From contig NZ_JASZYE010000003.1 of NCBI RefSeq assembly GCF_030317145.1, positions 124,001 through 188,000 of the forward strand: a stretch of 64,000 bases of DNA. The letters run 5' to 3'. The notes beneath the pieces are model-generated. The model was not told the DNA's origin. It searched no databases and saw only the letters and a list, made by a program, of their open reading frames with translations. The DNA comes from Variovorax flavidus (GTDB lineage Bacteria; Pseudomonadota; Gammaproteobacteria; Burkholderiales; Burkholderiaceae_C). The position numbers and the translations under genes were made by a program. Shown here piece by piece: positions 56,707-64,000 of this stretch (positions are counted from its first letter, which is position 1; each line of letters begins with the position of its first letter).

Positions 56707-57636
56707 TTGAACGCAACACCCTCTGCCACCCGCCCCACAAACCCCGCAATCCTCGAAGCGCCGCGTTGCGTCTGGCCTGCAGGTGCGACCTTGGGCGAAG
56801 GCACCCTGTGGTCCCAGTGCGAGCAGGTTCTTTACTGGGTCGACATCGTCGACCGCCGTCTGCATCGCTTCGACCCGTCGAGCAACGGCCAAACGAGCTG
56901 GAACTTCGACGAAGAGATCTCCGCGGTCGCCGAACGAGCCAGCGCGCCCGGCCTGATCGTGACGTTGCGCCGCGGCTTCGCCCTGTTCGACCCCTCCACG
57001 AGCGACGTCGCACCCAAGTACCTGCATCAGCCCGAACCCGAACTCGCCGACAACCGCTTCAACGACGGCAAGTGCGACGCTCAGGGCCGCTTCTGGGGCG
57101 GCACCATGGACGTCGCGTGCGTCGCCCCCACCGGCTCGCTCTACCGCTTCGATCCCGATGGAAGGTGCAGCCGGCACGACCAGGGCTTTGCGGTCACCAA
57201 CGGTCCCACGTGGTCACTCGACGGGCGGACGATGTACTTCAACGACACCGTTACCAGCCGCATCCACGCCTATGACTTCGATGAGGCCGAAGGCACCCTC
57301 TCCAACAAGCGACAGTGGCTTCGCCTTGCACGCGGCGACGGCTTTCCCGACGGCATGACCACCGATGCCGCAGGCCGGCTCTGGATCGCGCACTGGGGCG
57401 GCGCCTGCGTCACTTGCCACGATCCGGTGAGCGCCGACGAACTCTGCCGCATCCAGCTGCCGACCAGCCACATCACCAACTGCGCATTCGGCGGACCCGA
57501 CCTGCGCACGCTCTACATCACGAGCGCGACCAGCGGCCTCACGCCCGCGCAGCGCGAGGCCGAGCCCGAAGCGGGCGGCCTCTTCGCCGTTCAACTCGAC
57601 GTCCCCGGCCTGCCCGCATCGCTGTTCGGCGGCTGA
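56707..57636 (+). CDS. SMP-30/gluconolactonase family sugar lactonase
   Basis: 309 aa. Metal ligands of this family are visible at Glu31 (GEGTLW), Asn165 (TNGPT) and Asp215 (FPDGM). It would open arabinono- or galactonolactone ahead of the dehydratase. The start is TTG at 56707, supported by AGGAG 7 bases upstream. It lies outside the sugar operon but points the same way as the regulator. The lactone is inferred from context. Confidence 0.87.
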   Translation: MNATPSATRPTNPAILEAPRCVWPAGATLGEGTLWSQCEQVLYWVDIVDRRLHRFDPSSNGQTSWNFDEEISAVAERASAPGLIVTLRRGFALFDPSTSDVAPKYLHQPEPELADNRFNDGKCDAQGRFWGGTMDVACVAPTGSLYRFDPDGRCSRHDQGFAVTNGPTWSLDGRTMYFNDTVTSRIHAYDFDEAEGTLSNKRQWLRLARGDGFPDGMTTDAAGRLWIAHWGGACVTCHDPVSADELCRIQLPTSHITNCAFGGPDLRTLYITSATSGLTPAQREAEPEAGGLFAVQLDVPGLPASLFGG

Positions 57637-57647
57637 GGCCGGGCTGT

Positions 57648-58625
57648 TCACGCTCGCAAGCGCAGGTCATCGGCGGCCGGTCGCCTGCGCCGCGCCGCCC
57701 CCGGCGACACACCGATGTAGCGCTTGAAAGACCGGCTGAACGCCGCCTCGGACTGATAGCCGAAGCGGCTTGCGAGATCGCAGAGCCTTGCATCCTTCTC
57801 CTGCAGCGAATTGAGCGCCAGATGCATGCGCCAGCGCGCCACGTAGCGCATGGCTGGCTCGCCCACCAGCGCCGTGAAGCGCGCTGCAAAGGCAGAGCGC
57901 GACATCGCCACTTCGCGCGCCAGCGCCGCCACGGTCCAGGGCCGCGCGGCGTCGCGGTGAATCAGCGAGATGGCGCGCCCGATCTGCTTGTCCTGCAGCG
58001 CGCCGAGCCATCCGGTCTGTGCGGCCGGGTCCTTCGCCATCCATGAACGGATCGCCTGCACCACCAGGATGTCCGCCAGCCGCGTGATGACCGTCTCGCC
58101 GCCCGGCTGCAACTCGCGCGCCTCCATGGCCATCAACCGGAGCAGGCTGCCGACCCAGTCGAGTTCGCGAGCGCCCGGCGCATCGATGCGAATCAGCGGC
58201 GGCAGAAGCTTCACGAGCTGGTGCGCGGCCGGATGGTCGAAGCGCACCGCGCCGCAAACCAGATGGGTCTGCGCCCCGCCGCCGCCGTGCTGCAGGATCT
58301 CGTAGCGTTCGCTGACCTGCTCGCGCGGCAGGTCGAACAACTTCGCGGTGCCGGCACCGGGCTCGCACGTGAGACGGTGGCCCTCGCCGTGCGGCACGAG
58401 TGCGAACTCGCCCGGTTGCAGCAGATGCGGTTCCGCGCCGTCGACCTCGAGCCAGCACTGGCCCGACGTCACGACATGGAACATCAAGCTGTCTTCCATC
58501 GGCGGCAATGCGAGTCCCCACGGCGCTGTGAACTCCGAGCGGCAATAGAAGATGCCGCTCATCCGCAGGAAGTGCAGCGCCTCGCCGAGCGGGTCGACCG
58601 GGGCCAGCGCTTCCTTGAGGTTCAT
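57648..58625 (-). CDS. AraC family regulator with cupin-type sensor domain
   Basis: 325 aa. The N-terminal half (residues ~20-190) is a cupin-like AraC_binding/Cupin_6 domain (DSLMFHVVTSGQCWLEV). The C-terminal helix-turn-helix pair (residues ~220-320) contains VAALAREVAMSRSAFAARF and LASRFGYQSEAAFSRSFKR. ATG 58625 begins the conserved part; the longer frame upstream is not homologous. Its partner gene is probably the divergent NmrA-like gene. Confidence 0.88.
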   Translation of the reverse strand: MNLKEALAPVDPLGEALHFLRMSGIFYCRSEFTAPWGLALPPMEDSLMFHVVTSGQCWLEVDGAEPHLLQPGEFALVPHGEGHRLTCEPGAGTAKLFDLPREQVSERYEILQHGGGGAQTHLVCGAVRFDHPAAHQLVKLLPPLIRIDAPGARELDWVGSLLRLMAMEARELQPGGETVITRLADILVVQAIRSWMAKDPAAQTGWLGALQDKQIGRAISLIHRDAARPWTVAALAREVAMSRSAFAARFTALVGEPAMRYVARWRMHLALNSLQEKDARLCDLASRFGYQSEAAFSRSFKRYIGVSPGAARRRRPAADDLRLRA

Positions 58626-58768
58626 GCGGCGCAGTATGCGCAGGGTGCATCTCATCGTCCAGCATGCCTGGACGCATGAGCATGAAAGCGCGACCGTTGG
58701 ACATTGATGCGCCGGCCGCCGCGCACGATAGTGGACTTCATGCAAACAACCTGCTGGAGCAACGAAGC

Positions 58769-59686
58769 ATGAACACCACCACCCACACCGTCACCGTCAT
58801 GGGCGCGACCGGGCACACCGGCATGAAGATCACCCACCGCTTGCTGCAGTCGGGCGCCAAGGTCCGCGCTCTGGGCCGAAGCCAAGACAAGCTCGCGGCA
58901 CTGCAGGGCGCTGGCGCCGAAGTGCGGGCCGGCAATGTGGCCGATGCCGGCTTCCTCGCCGAGGCCTTTCGTGACGCGGACGCCATCTACACCCTGCTGG
59001 CGACGGATCGCCACGCACCCGACTACACGGCTCGGCAGGCGCGGGAAGGCGAAGCCATCGCGAACGCCGTCCGCGAAAGCGGTGTCTCCCACGTCGTTGC
59101 GCTCAGCAGCCTGGGCGCGAACCTGCGTGAAGCAACGGGCGTCATCGCAGGCCTGCACGCGCAGGAAGAACGGTTGCGGCGTATCGCTGGGCTGAACCTG
59201 CTGCTGCTTCGCCCGGCGTCATTCTTCGAGAACTTCTTCGAGGCACTGGATGCCGTCAGGCAGATGGGCGTGCTGGCCGATTCCGTCGCGCCGGACATCG
59301 CGATGCCCATGGTCGCCGCCGACGACGTCGCCGCGGCCGCGGCCAAGGCACTCATGGCGCGGGATTGGAGCGGCATCGCCGTGCAGGAGCTGCTCGGCCC
59401 GCACGACCTCAGCCATGCCGAAGTCGCCCGCATCCTGGGCCGGCGCATCGGCCAGCCTGATCTCCCCTACGTCCGGCTTCCCGATGCCGAGATGACGGAT
59501 GCACTCGTCGGCGCCGGGCTCTCGGCGGACTTTGCCGGTCGCTACATCGAGATGACGCGCGCCTTCAACGACAACAGGGTCCACCCGCTCGACGGACGCA
59601 CCGCCCGAAACAGCACGCCGACCACCTTCGAGGCCTTCGCCGGCGAGCTCGCCGGCGCCTACATCGCGTTACTCGAAAACCGTTAA
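58769..59686 (+). CDS. NAD(P)-binding protein, NmrA-like
   Basis: 305 aa with an N-terminal Rossmann loop TVMGATGHTGMKI (residues ~9-21). The rest follows the atypical short-chain dehydrogenase/NmrA group (SSLGANLREATGVI, LLLLRPASFFENF). Such proteins act as redox sensors or quinone oxidoreductases. Divergent from the AraC gene by 143 bases, so likely its target. Confidence 0.85.
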   Translation: MNTTTHTVTVMGATGHTGMKITHRLLQSGAKVRALGRSQDKLAALQGAGAEVRAGNVADAGFLAEAFRDADAIYTLLATDRHAPDYTARQAREGEAIANAVRESGVSHVVALSSLGANLREATGVIAGLHAQEERLRRIAGLNLLLLRPASFFENFFEALDAVRQMGVLADSVAPDIAMPMVAADDVAAAAAKALMARDWSGIAVQELLGPHDLSHAEVARILGRRIGQPDLPYVRLPDAEMTDALVGAGLSADFAGRYIEMTRAFNDNRVHPLDGRTARNSTPTTFEAFAGELAGAYIALLENR

Positions 59687-59718
59687 ATCATTAAGACAAA
59701 TTAGCTACATTTTCAAGT

Positions 59719-59745
59719 CCCTTCGTGGTGCCTTACACCAAAGGG
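59719..59745. promoter_or_regulatory. Bulged hairpin in the leader of the two-component operon
   Basis: CCCTT-CG-TGGTG / CCTTA loop / CACCA-AAGGG, in the AT-rich 165-base gap before the response regulator. It could be an operator dyad or a leader structure. No promoter was assigned with confidence. Confidence 0.35.
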
Positions 59746-59851
59746 CAGGTTGTCATGCACCTTGGCTGCGTGTTCAATGCACGTCCAGTCCTCGCTGTTT
59801 CAGCGCCCTACCTTGTACGGCCGCCGCGTGCGCCGGCCCGGGAGATGTGGA

Positions 59852-60517
59852 ATGAGTGAAATGACGGCTTTGAATTCAGCGGAAGAAACCCCGGTCATTC
59901 GCTTGATCGATGACGATGTGTCCTTCAGGCGCGCGGTGCAGCGGCTGCTGCGGGCAGCTGGTCATCGGGTGGCGGAGTACGGCTCCGTGGGCGAAATGCT
60001 TCTGGAAGGCATCGGCAGCGCACCGGGCTGCCTGGTACTGGACATCCACATGCCCGGCCCCAGCGGGCTCGATCTCCAGGAGATGGTCGCCACGCAGCCC
60101 GAGCCCTTGCCTGTGATCTTCGTGACGGCCGAGGCGACCGTGCATGAAACCCTCCGCGCCATGAAGGCCGGCGCGGCGGACTTTCTCTTCAAGCCTGTCG
60201 ATGGCGAGGCGCTGCTGTCCGTCGTGAACAAGGCTGTCCACGAGGATGCCATCCGGCGGCAGGCGCACCGGCGGCTGTCCGCCTTGCAGACCCGCTACTC
60301 GCGCCTGAGCCCACGCGAACGGCAAGTGCTCGATATGGTCGTCAACGGCGCGCTCAACAAGCAGATCAGCGCCGAACTCGGCGCGGCGGAGCGCACCGTC
60401 AAGGCGCATCGCGCGCATGTGATGGAGAAGATGGAAGTCAGCTCGCTGGCCGACCTCGTTCGGGCGGTCGGGCAACTCGGCGCCACGTCCGAGTCCTACA
60501 GCCGCGTCGGCGCCTGA
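59852..60517 (+). CDS. Response regulator, FixJ type (receiver plus LuxR HTH)
   Basis: 221 aa. Receiver domain residues ~14-130 with the acidic pocket Asp20-22, phospho-acceptor Asp64 (LDIHMPGPSG) and Lys in LFKPVDG. LuxR/GerE helix-turn-helix at ~150-210 (LSPRERQVLDMVVNG...LGAAERTVKAHRAHVMEKM). GGAGATGTGGA lies just before ATG 59852. It pairs with the histidine kinase 37 bases downstream. Confidence 0.93.
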   Translation: MSEMTALNSAEETPVIRLIDDDVSFRRAVQRLLRAAGHRVAEYGSVGEMLLEGIGSAPGCLVLDIHMPGPSGLDLQEMVATQPEPLPVIFVTAEATVHETLRAMKAGAADFLFKPVDGEALLSVVNKAVHEDAIRRQAHRRLSALQTRYSRLSPRERQVLDMVVNGALNKQISAELGAAERTVKAHRAHVMEKMEVSSLADLVRAVGQLGATSESYSRVGA

Positions 60518-60554
60518 GCGCTCGCGTCCCAGACCTCACCAGGCGCCATTCCAC

Positions 60555-61442
60555 ATGTCGCCCAAGCCCGCCGCAGGGATCGCGGTCTCGGCGTTGATCG
60601 CCTTGCTGCTGGCAAGCGCGTGGCCCGCATGGGTGTCGAGCCATCGGCGCGCGTCGATGGGGGGCCGGACAACGCAGCGGCGACCGTTCATCGCCGCGAG
60701 CACCAGCCCGATCCATGGCGTCGACGAACTGACGGCGTCCATCACCCACGAGATCAACCAGCCGCTGAGCGCCATCCTCGCGAACGTGGATGCGGGCGCC
60801 CTGCTGTGGAAGCAGCAGCCGCTGCCGGCGGAAGAGCTCAAGAGCATCCTCACGGACATCCGTGACGACGTCCTGCGGATCAGACAGATCATCCAGAAGC
60901 TGCGGACGCTGCTCGGCAAGCGTTCGCTCGAAGCCACGGTGCTCCAACTGAACGACGTGATCGCTGCAAGCAAGGGCCTGCTCGGCCAGCTTGCCCAGCG
61001 ACACCAGACTCGCCTGCAGTTCGACCTCGCGCCCGGCCTGCTGCCGGTGATGGGCGACGGCATGCATCTTCAGCAAGTGCTGGTGAACCTCGCGACCAAC
61101 GGCATGGAAGCGATGAGCCATCTGCCGCCCGGCCAACGCACGCTGAAGTTGACAACAGAAAAGGGCGACAAGGGCACTGCGGTCTTCACCGTGGCGGACA
61201 CCGGTCCCGGCGTGGGCGCGAGCAAGCTGCCGGAGATCTTCAAGGTCTTCTATTCGACGAAGCCGGAAGGCATGGGGATGGGGCTCTCCATCGTCAAGAC
61301 CATCGTCGACGCGCACGGCGGCAAGATCGAGGTCGGCACCAATGGCCGGGCCGGTGCGCTGTTCAGGGTCTCCTTGCCGACCATCGGCGTGGTGCGCAAG
61401 CGCGCAGGCCGCAAGCCGGCCACCGCGATCCCGTCGGCCTAG
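60555..61442 (+). CDS. Short sensor histidine kinase
   Basis: 295 aa. One N-terminal hydrophobic helix (residues ~8-26) is followed by the phospho-acceptor His65 (SITHEINQPLSAIL) and an HATPase domain with N (NLATNGMEAM), G1 (DTGPGVG) and G2 (GMGMGLSIVKTIV) boxes. There is no recognisable sensor domain between the helix and the His box. The input must therefore come from the membrane part or a partner. Co-transcribed with the FixJ-type regulator. Confidence 0.9.
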   Translation: MSPKPAAGIAVSALIALLLASAWPAWVSSHRRASMGGRTTQRRPFIAASTSPIHGVDELTASITHEINQPLSAILANVDAGALLWKQQPLPAEELKSILTDIRDDVLRIRQIIQKLRTLLGKRSLEATVLQLNDVIAASKGLLGQLAQRHQTRLQFDLAPGLLPVMGDGMHLQQVLVNLATNGMEAMSHLPPGQRTLKLTTEKGDKGTAVFTVADTGPGVGASKLPEIFKVFYSTKPEGMGMGLSIVKTIVDAHGGKIEVGTNGRAGALFRVSLPTIGVVRKRAGRKPATAIPSA

Positions 61443-61502
61443 GACGCGCGCATTGACTGCGAGCGCAACGTTTCGCCCGATTGCCCCAAGGTGCAGGCCG
61501 TG

Positions 61503-61525
61503 TTGCCCATCGGGCCGATGGGCAA
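61503..61525. promoter_or_regulatory. Perfect 23-bp palindrome ahead of the FGE-like gene
   Basis: TTGCCCATCGG-G-CCGATGGGCAA, with 11-bp arms around a single base. It ends 48 bases before the ATG. A one-base centre is unsuitable as a terminator loop, so an operator is more likely. Confidence 0.5.
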
Positions 61526-61573
61526 TGCACGCCGGCCACTCCATCATCGATTCACCGAGACTGGCGATCCTTC

Positions 61574-62533
61574 ATGACGACTGAACTACAGAGCAGGACG
61601 CGGACCGATGGCATGGTCTGGATTCCCGACGGTGCCTTCCTCATGGGCTCGGACCGGCACTACCCGGAGGAAGCCCCCCCGCACAAGGTGGCCGTGAAGG
61701 GCTTCTGGATCGACACACACACCGTGACCAACACGGAGTTCAAGCGCTTCGTCGAGGCGACGGGTCACGTCACGCTGGCCGAGCGCCCGGCCAATGCGGA
61801 GGACTACCCTGGCGCCGACCCCGCACTGCTCGCGCCTTCCTCGGTCGTGTTCCGCAAGACACCCGGGCCGGTAGACATGGGCAACCCGTACAACTGGTGG
61901 ACCTACCAGCGTGGCGCCGACTGGCGGCATCCGCGCGGGCCCGGCAGTTCGCTGCAGGGCCTGTGGAAGCACCCGGTGGTGCATGTCGCCTTCGAGGATG
62001 CGGAGGCCTATGCCAAGTGGGCCGGCAAGGAACTGCCGACCGAAGCCGAGTGGGAATACGCCGCACGCGGCGGCCTTGAAGGCGCGCAGTACACCTGGGG
62101 CGACGAATTCAGTCCCCGCGGCAAGTTGATGGCCAACACCTGGCAGGGCGACTTCCCCTGGCAGAACCTGCTGCAGGACGGCTACGAATGGACCGCTCCG
62201 GTCGGCTCGTTCCCACCGAACGGCTACGGGCTGTACGACATGGCCGGCAATGTCTGGGAATGGACGACCGACTGGTACCAGGAGCACGGCAAGATCACCC
62301 ACGCCTGCTGCACGCTGGACAACCCGCGCGGCGGCCCGATCGATGGCAGCTACGACCCGCGCACGCCGGAGGTCCGCATACCGCGCCGGGTGATGAAGGG
62401 CGGCTCGCATCTCTGCGCGCCGAACTACTGCCATCGCTACCGGCCGGCGGCCCGGATGGCGCAGCCGATCGACACCGCGACCTGCCATCTGGGCTTTCGC
62501 TGCATCGTGCGCAAGGAGCAGGCGCACCCATGA
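61574..62533 (+). CDS. Formylglycine-generating enzyme family protein
   Basis: 319 aa. The FGE-sulfatase domain spans most of the protein (MVWIPDGAFLMGSD, ELPTEAEWEYAARGG, GLYDMAGNVWEWTTDWY). The active-site signature GGSHLCAPNYCHRYRPAAR is present with Cys281 and Cys286, the copper-binding pair of true FGE, which turns a Cys in sulfatases into formylglycine. Most bacterial SUMF1-like proteins lack these cysteines. No sulfatase gene lies in the window. Its stop overlaps a possible start of the next gene. Confidence 0.88.
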   Translation: MTTELQSRTRTDGMVWIPDGAFLMGSDRHYPEEAPPHKVAVKGFWIDTHTVTNTEFKRFVEATGHVTLAERPANAEDYPGADPALLAPSSVVFRKTPGPVDMGNPYNWWTYQRGADWRHPRGPGSSLQGLWKHPVVHVAFEDAEAYAKWAGKELPTEAEWEYAARGGLEGAQYTWGDEFSPRGKLMANTWQGDFPWQNLLQDGYEWTAPVGSFPPNGYGLYDMAGNVWEWTTDWYQEHGKITHACCTLDNPRGGPIDGSYDPRTPEVRIPRRVMKGGSHLCAPNYCHRYRPAARMAQPIDTATCHLGFRCIVRKEQAHP

Positions 62534-62544
62534 AAGGAAGAACG

Positions 62545-63492
62545 ATGACGAAGCGCCTTGTCCGGCACACGTTGTGGTCGGCGCTGATGCTGGCCTCCTT
62601 CGGGGCGGCGGCGACCGAAGGCGGCATCGGGCGCCCCATCACGGGCCAGCAGGTGTACTCCGATGCCGGGATCGTGCCGCCAACGCCGGGCTTCGTGCTG
62701 TCGCTGGCCAGCATCTACTTCAGCGGAGATCTCGGCGGTTCCCGCCAGGTTTCGCTTGGCCGGACCCTCGCCGTGGGGCTCGACGCGACGGCGGTCTACA
62801 ACATCGCGAACCTGACCTATGTGTGGAACACGGGCCCAGGCCGCTGGAACTTCGCGTCGTCCATCGGGCTGCCGGTGCAATACACCAAGGCCGAGATCGG
62901 CGTCTCCGGCCCCCTGCGCGGCGGATCTGTCAGCGACAGCAACACGCACTTCGCCGACATCCTGGTCAACCCGGTCGTGGCGGGCTATCACATCAGCGAG
63001 ACGGAGCATCTCGCGCTGTCGGTGCCCTTCTATGCGCCGACCGGTTCGTACGACCCCGATCGCCTCGCCAATGCGGGCCAGAACACGTGGACCTTCTCGC
63101 CGACGATCGCATACACCAGGCTGCTCACCGGCGGGGGCGAATTCACCACGGTGGCCGCGTTCGACTTCTACACGCGCAACGACGACACCGACTACAAGAA
63201 CGGCGCCGTGTTCCGCGTCGATGCCATGTGGACCACCACCATTGCGCCGCAATGGCACCTGGGCGTGGTCGGCGGCTGGATCGAGCAACTCGAGGACGAC
63301 ACGGGACCTACGGCGGACAAGCTCAACGGCTTCAAGGGTCGCTCGGTCGGCCTGGGGCCCATCGTCACCTGGAGCGGAAAGATCGGCAACCAGCCCGCAG
63401 CTTTCTCGGCGCGATGGGTCTATGACGTGGAAGCCAAGAACAGGCCCAAGGGCAACGGCGTGTCGGTGAGCCTCACGCTGCCGTTCATGTAA
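62545..63492 (+). CDS. Outer-membrane MetA-pathway-type protein (Phenol_MetA_deg family)
   Basis: 315 aa with a signal peptide of ~22 residues (MTKRLVRHTLWSALMLASFG, cut near AAA). Alternating hydrophobic strands and a C-terminal Phe-Met (SLTLPFM) fit an outer-membrane barrel of the kind found beside aromatic-catabolism genes. GGAAG 6 bases before ATG 62545 supports the start; ATG 62530, overlapping the FGE stop, is possible. The role is probably uptake of hydrophobic compounds, from family context only. Confidence 0.8.
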   Translation: MTKRLVRHTLWSALMLASFGAAATEGGIGRPITGQQVYSDAGIVPPTPGFVLSLASIYFSGDLGGSRQVSLGRTLAVGLDATAVYNIANLTYVWNTGPGRWNFASSIGLPVQYTKAEIGVSGPLRGGSVSDSNTHFADILVNPVVAGYHISETEHLALSVPFYAPTGSYDPDRLANAGQNTWTFSPTIAYTRLLTGGGEFTTVAAFDFYTRNDDTDYKNGAVFRVDAMWTTTIAPQWHLGVVGGWIEQLEDDTGPTADKLNGFKGRSVGLGPIVTWSGKIGNQPAAFSARWVYDVEAKNRPKGNGVSVSLTLPFM

Positions 63493-63510
63493 GGCCTGCG
63501 CGCCGCCGCC

Positions 63511-64000
63511 TCAATCGGGTTTGACGCCCAGCGACTTCAGCAGCACCTGGAATTCCGGCGAGCGCCGCAGCACGTCGCGACCCGCCTCGATCAGTTGAGT
63601 GACTTCCCAGCCGCTGATGGAAAACGCCGTCGGCGTCTGGAGCAGCTCGCGGCGCGTGTCGCCCTTGGCGTCGCGCAGGTTGACGGCCACCACATGGATT
63701 TCCGCATCCGCCGCGAAGGCATCGGAACCGTCGCCGCGATTCGCCTTGAGGTCTGCACGCCACTGGCGCGTGATGTCGGCGAGGAACTCCTGCGTCTCGA
63801 TGGTCGCGCGGGAGCCGGTGCCGAACAGCAGCGCATCGCCGACCTGGGCGAGGCTGGGCACCTTGTCGTCCGCATCGATGTTGTTGGCCGGGTCGCGCTC
63901 GGAGTTGACGGTGACCAGCACCAGCTTGCGCACGCTGCCGGGCGGCAGCCCCGCCTCGGACAAGCTCTTGCGCAAGCCGCCTCCGGCCAGCGCGCGGTCG
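63511..64000 (-). CDS. Patatin-like phospholipase family protein, C-terminal part (partial)
   Basis: 163 codons of a gene that continues past the window edge; the frame is open at 64000. The C-terminal region (VRKLVLVTVNSERDP, EIHVVAVNLRD, VLRRSPEFQVLLKSLG) matches the ends of Burkholderiales patatin-like proteins. The catalytic Ser and Asp motifs would lie outside, so activity cannot be checked. Converges on the outer-membrane protein gene. Confidence 0.65.
   Translation of the reverse strand, partial: DRALAGGGLRKSLSEAGLPPGSVRKLVLVTVNSERDPANNIDADDKVPSLAQVGDALLFGTGSRATIETQEFLADITRQWRADLKANRGDGSDAFAADAEIHVVAVNLRDAKGDTRRELLQTPTAFSISGWEVTQLIEAGRDVLRRSPEFQVLLKSLGVKPD

Noticed and set aside
61480-61515. 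A possible sigma-54 promoter before the FGE-like gene
   Set aside because: GG and GC elements are found, but the TGGCAC block and spacing are poor, and the regulator is FixJ-type, not an NtrC-type activator.

Overview
The window is high-GC, densely coded DNA from a betaproteobacterium. Its gene content (Omp32-type porin, divergent gspC beside a gspG-N/D-F cluster, a cphA/cphA' pair with a DUF1854 protein, YddA-type transporter, GbpR/ChvE sugar locus) and Comamonadaceae-style intergenic repeats point to Burkholderiales, most likely Variovorax or a close relative. The genus is inferred from gene families and layout, since no search could be run. No mobile element, CRISPR array, rRNA or tRNA gene was seen, so this looks like chromosomal core plus catabolic DNA.

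Layout. 1-92: 3' end of zwf. 108-6957 (minus): a peptide-type ABC transporter operon (permease, M20 amidohydrolase, binding protein, permease, two ATPases). 7120-8475 (minus): porin with a clear Rho-independent terminator. 8761-11667: coq7, an OsmC-family gene, a candidate small RNA with its own promoter and terminator, and ilvA. 11674-23132: type II secretion cluster, with gspC divergent from gspG-H-I-J-K, then gspL-M-N-D-E and gspF. 23136-24035: 5'-nucleotidase. 24053-27901 (minus): a 2-aminoethylphosphonate-type ABC importer, sharing an upstream region that carries a good Pho-box match with a YddA/SbmA-like exporter (28149-29924). 29903-30604: queC. 30652-38425: cyanophycin locus, with DUF1854 and a large ABC exporter on the minus strand and cphA' and cphA on the plus strand. 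38626-41903: small and housekeeping genes (CYTH/CHAD protein, ribbon-helix-helix protein, DJ-1/PfpI protein).

42010-57636 is a nearly complete locus for uptake and oxidative breakdown of L-arabinose-like sugars. It holds two interleaved sugar ABC systems (YtfQ-YtfR-YtfT-YjfF furanose type and ChvE-GguA-GguB multi-sugar type), an aldonate dehydratase, a 2-keto-3-deoxy-arabonate dehydratase and an aldehyde dehydrogenase of the ketoglutarate-semialdehyde type. A GbpR-like LysR regulator is divergent from them, and an SMP-30 lactonase lies just beyond. Together these would take sugar acid lactone to 2-oxoglutarate; only the sugar 1-dehydrogenase is missing from the window. Between the regulator and the lactonase sit two large mirror-image inverted-repeat modules. 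57648-64000: AraC regulator, NmrA-like protein, FixJ-type response regulator with a short histidine kinase, a formylglycine-generating-enzyme homologue with both active-site cysteines, an outer-membrane MetA-pathway-type protein, and the end of a patatin-like gene.

The most unusual items are the degenerate Mur-ligase half of CphA' next to an intact CphA and a dedicated transporter, the interleaved furanose and multi-sugar importers, the candidate sRNA before ilvA, the paired inverted-repeat modules at 56.1-56.6 kb, and a family of repeats inserted between genes of the same operon.
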